From an uncultured Eubacterium sp. (GTDB lineage Bacteria; Bacillota; Clostridia; Lachnospirales; Lachnospiraceae), in assembly GCA_905236295.1 (NCBI GenBank), contig CAJOQF010000333.1, positions 1-10,684 on the forward strand: a stretch of 10,684 nucleotides of DNA. The letters are read 5' to 3'. Below the pieces are notes generated by a model. The model searched no databases, was not told the origin of the DNA, and saw only the letters and a program-made list of their open reading frames with translations. The translations under genes and the position numbers were made by a program. Positions 7,701 to 10,684 of the stretch are shown here, piece by piece (position 1 is the stretch's first letter; every line of letters starts with the position of its first letter).

Positions 7701-8251
7701 TCGATGAGGAGATAAAAGAGCTCATGGATATTGGATATGCCCTCTATCCGAAGGTATATGATGAGTACTGTGAGCACTTCCAGCAGTACAATGACGTTAC
7801 CCGTCTTGAAAGCCACATCTACTTCTACGGTCTGAGAAAACTCGAGGAGACTACCTTGAAGATCGACGAAGGAAAAGAGCTCGTTATCAAGTACTTGGAT
7901 ATCAGTGATCCGGATGAGGATGGCATGAGAAACCTTGTATTTGAGGTTAACGGCTCAATGCGCCAGATCAAGATCCTCGATGAAAAACTTGAGGTTAAGT
8001 CTGACCGCAAGCTTAAGGCTGACAAGAACAATCCGGGACATATCGGATCTTCTATACCTGGTACAGTCAGCAAGATCCTCGTTAAGGAGGGTGATGAGAT
8101 CAAGGTCAATACACCGCTTATGACTCTCGAGGCAATGAAGATGGAGACTACGGTGGTTGCAACCGCAGACGGAAAGGTCGACAAGATCTACGTTGTGGAA
8201 GGCGATTCCGTATCACAGGGAGATCTGTTGATTTCTACAATAAACGATTAA
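4796..8251 (+). CDS. pyc: Pyruvate carboxylase (single-chain, biotin-dependent)
   Basis: At 1151 residues this is a full-length, single-chain pyruvate carboxylase, which makes oxaloacetate from pyruvate, bicarbonate and ATP in the cytoplasm. The biotin carboxylase domain (about 10-460) shows VANRGEIAIR, the ATP-grasp glycine loop GGGGRGM from residue 170, HLYDRDCSVQRRHQKVVE, and EMNPRIQVEHTVSE. The carboxyltransferase domain (about 530-800) has TDTTMRDAQQS with metal ligand D537, IKDMAG with K711 (the carbamylated lysine of the family), and LHLHTHDS with metal-binding H740 and H742. The PYC/OadA conserved region follows to about 1030, and the biotinyl domain carries EAMKMET with K1115 as the biotin site. 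All key residues are present. AGGAG (4784-4788) is seven bases before the ATG. It lies alone between the MFS gene and a terminator. It supplies oxaloacetate for aspartate, the partial TCA cycle or succinate formation. Acetyl-CoA activation is usual in the family but not visible here. Confidence 0.98.
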   Translation: MSNQQIKPFKKVLVANRGEIAIRVFRALNELGIKTVSIYSKEDIYSIFRSKADESYQLNPEKGPIDAYLDIDTIIDIALHCGADAIHPGYGFLSENPDFVDACEKNGIVFIGPSSDIMNAMGDKISSKQMAIEAEVPIIPGVDHAIKEVDEVVRIADEIGYPVMLKASNGGGGRGMRIVNKREDMPHEFEEAKTESKKAFGDDKIFIEKYLRGPKHIEVQILGDNYGNVVHLYDRDCSVQRRHQKVVEYAPAFSIPDETRKIIFESSIRLAKKVGYKNAGTLEFLVDADNNAYFIEMNPRIQVEHTVSEMVTGIDIVQDQILVAEGYALDSEEINIKGQDDVHCNGYSIQTRVTTEDPTNNFLPDTGTITVYRTGSGNGIRLDGGNAHMGGVVSPYYDSLLVKAISHDRTFLGAVRKSLRALKEMRIRGVKTNIPFLVNVLTSETFQEGKCYTTFIEDTPSLFEIHKSQDRATKIIEFIGHKIVNSNVGEKPHYENRILPVYDTTKKIYGARDEFEKLGAKEFTQKILKEKKLYVTDTTMRDAQQSLMATRMRSKDLCGAAYATNAFMENAFSVEAWGGATFDTAYRFLKESPWKRLELLRERMPNTLIQMLLRASNAVGYSNYPDNVVEKFIRMAAQRGVDVFRIFDSLNWVENMKMPIEVALDTGKIVEGTICYTGDIMDPDEKKYTLDYYITKAKELESLGCHTLAIKDMAGLLKPYAAKQLVTELKKELNIPLHLHTHDSTGAGVATVLAASEAGVDIADLAIESMSTLTSQPSMNAVVEALRGTERDTGLNFEDLSELSRYYGRIREVYKSFEADINSPNADIYKYEIPGGQYSNLSAQAKSMGASEKDFEKIKALYKDANDLLGNIVKVTPTSKAVGDLAIFMYNNGLTKDNILTEGANLAYPDSVVSYFQGMMGQPDGGFPKELQKIVLKDIEPITVRPGKLLPPADFKAIREHIDQYGFDFDEEIKELMDIGYALYPKVYDEYCEHFQQYNDVTRLESHIYFYGLRKLEETTLKIDEGKELVIKYLDISDPDEDGMRNLVFEVNGSMRQIKILDEKLEVKSDRKLKADKNNPGHIGSSIPGTVSKILVKEGDEIKVNTPLMTLEAMKMETTVVATADGKVDKIYVVEGDSVSQGDLLISTIND

Positions 8252-8295
8252 TTAAGATATAGAGTTTCGCTTGCGAAGCACTTGAACTTAAACGC

Positions 8296-8326
8296 AAAAA
8301 GGGACTGCCGTATTGGCAGTCCTTTT
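8296..8326. terminator. Bidirectional intrinsic terminator between pyc and tmcAL
   Basis: GGACTGCC (8302-8309), loop GTATT, GGCAGTCC (8315-8322), flanked by AAAAA on the left and TTTT on the right. Counting the A/T pairs, the stem reaches about 12 bp. The T-tract follows the stem on either strand, so it can end both pyc (plus) and tmcAL (minus), which converge here with only 82 bases between their stop codons. Confidence 0.9.
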
Positions 8327-8333
8327 CAGTTGG

Positions 8334-9731
8334 TCAGTGTATGAACACTCCGCTCTCTGTAACATCCGGTCCGAAGAGAGCTTTTCCATTTTGTGCGAGG
8401 TGGTATATCTCTGAAAAGATCATATCACACTCAAGCATGGATATTGCCAGAAGCTCGGGTGTGGCAAATATCGGAGGCTTTCGGTTCCTGTTCAGGATGA
8501 TGGTATCGCCTTCTATGTTTACAGCCGTTGCCGGGCGTTCAAGTCGAAGCTCAAGCTGTTTCTTTTCGTCGCGGTCGTATAGGATATTTCGTATCTCGAC
8601 GATCGAATTGTGAATGGGAATCTTTGAGTGCTCTTTGAGGTACGCTATGCATGCAGAGGATTTGGTGTTCAATCCGAGCTGGTGGGCATAGAAGATGATT
8701 CCCTGTTTCTTTGCGGTCTCAAAGGTTTTCTCTTTGATGCCGAGGAGTATGTGTGTAAGGTATCTGTTGACCCTTGTCAGAGTATAGTTTTTGGTCTTTA
8801 GGGCAGCAGAAAGCTCGCTCCAGGACATATTGACCTTGAATATATTGCGCAGGCGGTCGGCGAGTTCCTTGCTTCCGTCAAGGTATATATCGAGCTCGTC
8901 ATAGTGAAGCAGTATCGAGTATGAGAGCAGGGATGAAAAATCATCCTGTTTTAAAAATACTGATTTTTTATTGTAGTCGGAGACTATCCGGCATATCTCC
9001 TCCGGCATGTATTTGCCGGTTTCGGAATAAATATATGAAGGATATTCCGAGAGCAGGATATTCCTGATCGCAGTTGATGAGGGAGTGTCGGACTGTATGG
9101 TCATGGAATCATAGTCGTCGCCCTCCCGTTTCATGGGAGCCGGTTTTATGTCGCTGTCTAAATCGTTTATCGCATTTACATATTCCAACCCGAGAATGTT
9201 GTTCGGGTTTTTCAACGCCTGTTCGAGCTTTGCCTTGAAATCGAGATATTCCTCGTCGCCGTCTGCTGACGGAGAGAGAACAGCGTTAGATATGGCGGCG
9301 GCTCTGGCAGATGCAAAGTTTTCGCCGGATTTTAATTTGGATTTCAAGGTGGATTTGAAAGCGTCGAGCTCATAAATCTGTCCGTCAAACAGGCAGGGAT
9401 TTTTGAAAAGTTCGGGATTCTCGCACCCGAAACACAGATAATCGACGCACCCGAAAAGATCAAGCATTCTCACGGCGCCAAGGGCAAAATCTCTGGCGCT
9501 TGCGGTCGAGTAGAATGAAGGAAGCTCGAATACGGCGTCAACTCCTGCGAGCAAAGCCATCTTGGTGCGGGTGTATTTGTCGATGATGGCAGGAGCTCCG
9601 CGTTGGACAAAATTGCCACTCATGACAGCAATGATATAGTCGGCTTTAAGTTCGTTTTTTATGTAGTCAATCTGTTTTTTGTGTCCGTTGTGCAGAGGGT
9701 TGTACTCCGCGATAATTCCGGCAATTTTCAA
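8334..9731 (-). CDS. tmcAL: tRNA(Met) cytidine acetate ligase (TmcAL/YlbM family), TTG start
   Basis: The 465-residue protein opens with KIAGIIAEYNPLHNGHKKQI, carrying the nucleotidyltransferase HxGH motif (H14-N-G-H17). It continues with VMSGNFVQRGAP (SGNFVQRG at 38-45), DAVFELP to residue 71, NNILGLEY near 177-184 and SSTAIR at 218-223, the signature set of the YlbM/TmcAL family. TmcAL forms N4-acetylcytidine at the wobble base of elongator tRNA-Met, activating acetate with ATP to acetyl-AMP. B. subtilis TmcAL is around 415 residues, so this one is somewhat longer. The start codon is TTG (9731-9729): reading upstream in frame there is no ATG, GTG or TTG before a TGA at 9812-9810, and AGAGG (9744-9740) is ideally placed eight bases before it. 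The acetate-forming pta lies close by, on the opposite strand. Confidence 0.93.
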   Translation of the reverse strand: MKIAGIIAEYNPLHNGHKKQIDYIKNELKADYIIAVMSGNFVQRGAPAIIDKYTRTKMALLAGVDAVFELPSFYSTASARDFALGAVRMLDLFGCVDYLCFGCENPELFKNPCLFDGQIYELDAFKSTLKSKLKSGENFASARAAAISNAVLSPSADGDEEYLDFKAKLEQALKNPNNILGLEYVNAINDLDSDIKPAPMKREGDDYDSMTIQSDTPSSTAIRNILLSEYPSYIYSETGKYMPEEICRIVSDYNKKSVFLKQDDFSSLLSYSILLHYDELDIYLDGSKELADRLRNIFKVNMSWSELSAALKTKNYTLTRVNRYLTHILLGIKEKTFETAKKQGIIFYAHQLGLNTKSSACIAYLKEHSKIPIHNSIVEIRNILYDRDEKKQLELRLERPATAVNIEGDTIILNRNRKPPIFATPELLAISMLECDMIFSEIYHLAQNGKALFGPDVTESGVFIH

Positions 9732-9739
9732 ATTACTAT

Positions 9740-9744
9740 CCTCT
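9740..9744 (-). promoter_or_regulatory. Ribosome binding site that fixes the TTG start of tmcAL
   Basis: AGAGG on the minus strand is followed by eight bases (ATAGTAAT) and then TTG. No other usual start codon is in frame upstream of the conserved KIAGIIAEYNP sequence, so this site decides the start. Confidence 0.75.
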
Positions 9745-9764
9745 AAAATGGTAATTATAATGTC

Positions 9765-9793
9765 TTGAATTGCTTCTCTAACTAAAGTATAAT
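9765..9793 (+). promoter_or_regulatory. Predicted promoter of the nitroreductase gene
   Basis: TTGAAT (9765-9770), 17 bases and a perfect TATAAT (9788-9793) make a strong sigma-A-type promoter. Transcription should start near 9800, some 55 bases before the ATG. The -10 shares bases 9788-9791 with the oppositely oriented tmcAL -10, so the two promoters probably exclude each other. Confidence 0.65.
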
Positions 9794-9813
9794 AATAAAC
9801 GGTATTTCGTCAA
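9786..9813 (-). promoter_or_regulatory. Predicted promoter of tmcAL
   Basis: On the minus strand TTGACG (9813-9808), 16 bases, then TATACT (9791-9786). The leader would be about 48 bases. A second -10-like TATAAT (9759-9754) is nearer the gene but has only a poor -35. The -10 lies on top of the nitroreductase -10 on the other strand. Confidence 0.55.
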
Positions 9814-9855
9814 GGGTAGGGGATAATAAAATATCATTTTGAAGGAGGATTTAAA

Positions 9856-10386
9856 ATGGAAACATTAAAGGCAATTCATGCAAGAAAATCAGTACGCTCT
9901 TATACCGGAGAGGACATAAGCGAGAAGGAACTTGAGGATATCTTAAGTGCCGCTTACACAGCACCGGTCGGCATGGGCAAATACGAAACCATTAAGCTCC
10001 ATGTGATTAAGAACAAGTTTTTCCTCGATAAGCTTGATGCGGCTGCAGCCAAGTTTTTCGGAGATCCGACCATGCATCCACTCTACGGAGCACCTACGCT
10101 CGTTGTTGTTTCTTCACAGATGGGAGACGGAGACAATGCGGTTGCAGTTTCGAACTGCGCATGTATCGTTGAGAATATGAGTATCGAGGCGGTTGAGCTC
10201 GGCGTTGGAACTGTTCATATCTGGGGAGCTATAGGCGCGCTTAACCAGAACCCTGAACTGTTGGCAGAGCTTAAGCTTCCGGAAGGATTTAAGCCGGTCT
10301 GCGCTATCGCACTCGGCAAGACAACAGAAGAGTACGCGTTCAGAGGCGTTGATACAGAGCGTTTTGAGACAATAAAAATGTACTAA
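9856..10386 (+). CDS. Nitroreductase-family FMN-dependent oxidoreductase
   Basis: This 176-residue protein begins METLKAIHARKSVRSYTGEDIS, the nitroreductase-family start in which R10, S12 and R14 bind the FMN phosphate. AAYTAPVGMG (32-41) is the usual flavin-contacting segment, and NCACIVENMSIEAVELGVGTVHIWG (100-124) is the conserved helix and strand that complete the dimeric FMN fold. The length is typical for the short members. These cytosolic enzymes reduce nitro compounds, quinones or flavins with NAD(P)H; the natural substrate is unknown. There is no ferredoxin domain. AAGGAGG (9842-9848) lies seven bases before the ATG. It has its own strong promoter, and pta downstream has another, so it is probably largely monocistronic. 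I see no clear terminator behind it, so some read-through into pta is possible. Confidence 0.9.
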   Translation: METLKAIHARKSVRSYTGEDISEKELEDILSAAYTAPVGMGKYETIKLHVIKNKFFLDKLDAAAAKFFGDPTMHPLYGAPTLVVVSSQMGDGDNAVAVSNCACIVENMSIEAVELGVGTVHIWGAIGALNQNPELLAELKLPEGFKPVCAIALGKTTEEYAFRGVDTERFETIKMY

Positions 10387-10397
10387 GAAAATACCAC

Positions 10398-10426
10398 TTG
10401 TTTATATTATATTTACGGAGTATAAT
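10398..10426 (+). promoter_or_regulatory. Predicted strong promoter of pta
   Basis: TTGTTT (10398-10403), exactly 17 bases, then a perfect TATAAT (10421-10426). Transcription should begin around 10433. The gene downstream is expected to be highly expressed in a fermenter, consistent with a near-consensus promoter. Confidence 0.75.
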
Positions 10427-10428
10427 AT
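10404..10428. repeat. Inverted repeat across the pta promoter spacer and -10
   Basis: ATATTATA (10404-10411) and TATAATAT (10421-10428) form a perfect 8-bp inverted repeat around nine bases. It begins right after the -35 and swallows the -10 box. It may be a regulator site, or just a chance consequence of AT-rich promoter sequence. Confidence 0.4.
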
Positions 10429-10431
10429 TCC

Positions 10432-10449
10432 TTGTGTGAAATTACACAA
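10432..10449. promoter_or_regulatory. Rex-like operator over the pta transcription start
   Basis: TTGTGTGAAATTACACAA is an 18-base imperfect palindrome in which seven of nine symmetric pairs match, including all six outermost pairs (TTGTGT/ACACAA). Rex, the NADH/NAD+-sensing repressor, binds 18-base sites such as TTGTGAA-N4-TTCACAA, and this site matches 11 of those 14 fixed bases. It lies five bases after the -10 box and covers the expected start point, a classical position for repression. A CRP/FNR-type site (TGTGT-N6-ACACA) is the main alternative. Confidence 0.6.
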
Positions 10450-10482
10450 TATTTCAGAAGAGAGACGAAAAGGAGAAAAAAA

Positions 10483-10684
10483 ATGGCATTTATTGATGGA
10501 TTGAAAGCAAAGGCAAAAACTGACAAGAAGCTTATCATCTTACCGGAGTCTGAGGACGACAGAACTTATCATGCTGCTGAGCAGGCTATCAAAGAGGGCA
10601 TCGCTGACCTCGTTATGATCGGAAAGGAAGCAGATGTTAAGGCAAGAGCAGAGAAGCTCGGCGTAGATATCTCAGCTGTAAAGA
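10483..10684 (+). CDS. pta: Phosphate acetyltransferase, N-terminal part (cut by window edge)
   Basis: The 67 visible codons begin MAFIDGLKAKAKTDKKLIIL and continue PESEDDRTYHAAEQAIKEG, then LVMIGKEADVKARAEKLGVD. This is the start of the short bacterial Pta family, notably the IILPESEDDRT strand and loop. Pta converts acetyl-CoA and phosphate to acetyl phosphate and CoA; acetate kinase then makes ATP and acetate. The gene runs off the window, so the catalytic domain and any following ackA cannot be seen. The N-terminus is that of the stand-alone form (about 330 residues), not the long enterobacterial form with an N-terminal regulatory domain. AGGAG (10471-10475) is seven bases before the ATG, in a leader of about 50 bases with the Rex-like operator at its start. 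Other members of the PTA/PTB superfamily have different N-termini, making phosphate butyryltransferase unlikely. Confidence 0.93.
   Translation, partial: MAFIDGLKAKAKTDKKLIILPESEDDRTYHAAEQAIKEGIADLVMIGKEADVKARAEKLGVDISAVK

Noticed and set aside
5250..8184. Several 62-119 codon ORFs in other frames of pyc on both strands
   Set aside because: They are shadows of a strongly codon-biased gene whose own frame is conserved throughout; none has a ribosome binding site.
8266..8277. Palindrome TTCGCTTGCGAA after pyc
   Set aside because: The loop would be only two bases and no T-tract follows; the real terminator is at 8296-8326.
8341..9375. Plus-strand ORFs of 90 and 80 codons inside tmcAL
   Set aside because: They are antisense to conserved TmcAL sequence, with no initiation signals.
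9822..9827. GATAAT as a second nitroreductase -10
   Set aside because: No acceptable -35 at 16-18 bases upstream; the promoter at 9765-9793 is much better.
1..10684. CRISPR arrays, IS elements, phage genes, tRNA or rRNA genes, toxin-antitoxin or defence genes
   Set aside because: None seen: no regular repeats, no transposase or integrase motifs, no cloverleaf sequences, and all large frames are housekeeping, transport or regulatory proteins.

Overview
The window looks like a chromosomal core segment of a fermentative, anaerobic Firmicute, most likely of the Lachnospiraceae (clostridial cluster XIVa) or close kin. Evidence: strong AGGAGG-type ribosome binding sites, sigma-A-like promoters, and clostridial-looking proteins (an EtfB, Tex, an Rrf2 regulator, a single-chain pyruvate carboxylase, TmcAL, Pta). 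The family assignment is inferred from protein flavour, not from any rRNA or marker search. There is no sign of phage, IS element, CRISPR array, tRNA or rRNA.

Layout. Bases 1-326 hold the 5' part of etfB on the minus strand, with its own promoter and a leader hairpin. Facing the other way, a good promoter and Shine-Dalgarno lead into a tiny broken reading frame (535-610) that I read as the wreck of a flavodoxin gene. Directly behind it is tex (620-2749). A second plus-strand unit follows: a promoter at 2785-2813, a 58-base leader with a hairpin and a five-codon ORF, an Rrf2-type Fe-S-cluster-like regulator (2878-3279), and a 14-TM DHA2-type MFS exporter (3296-4705) 16 bases behind it. Pyruvate carboxylase (4796-8251) is a single large gene ended by a bidirectional terminator (8296-8326) shared with the convergent tmcAL (8334-9731, minus strand, TTG start). 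tmcAL is divergent from a small nitroreductase (9856-10386), and their predicted -10 boxes overlap on opposite strands. The window ends in the first 67 codons of pta, preceded by a strong promoter and a Rex-like palindrome.

How it fits together. Pyc (pyruvate to oxaloacetate), Etf (flavin electron transfer), Pta (acetyl-CoA to acetyl phosphate) and the nitroreductase are redox and fermentation functions. TmcAL consumes acetate and ATP to acetylate tRNA-Met, so its position beside the acetate-forming pta is suggestive. The best leads beyond routine annotation are the Rex-like operator over the pta start site, the hairpin plus in-frame mini-ORF in front of the rrf2-MFS pair, and the flavodoxin remnant whose promoter now appears to feed tex. 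I see no wholly new multi-gene system here.
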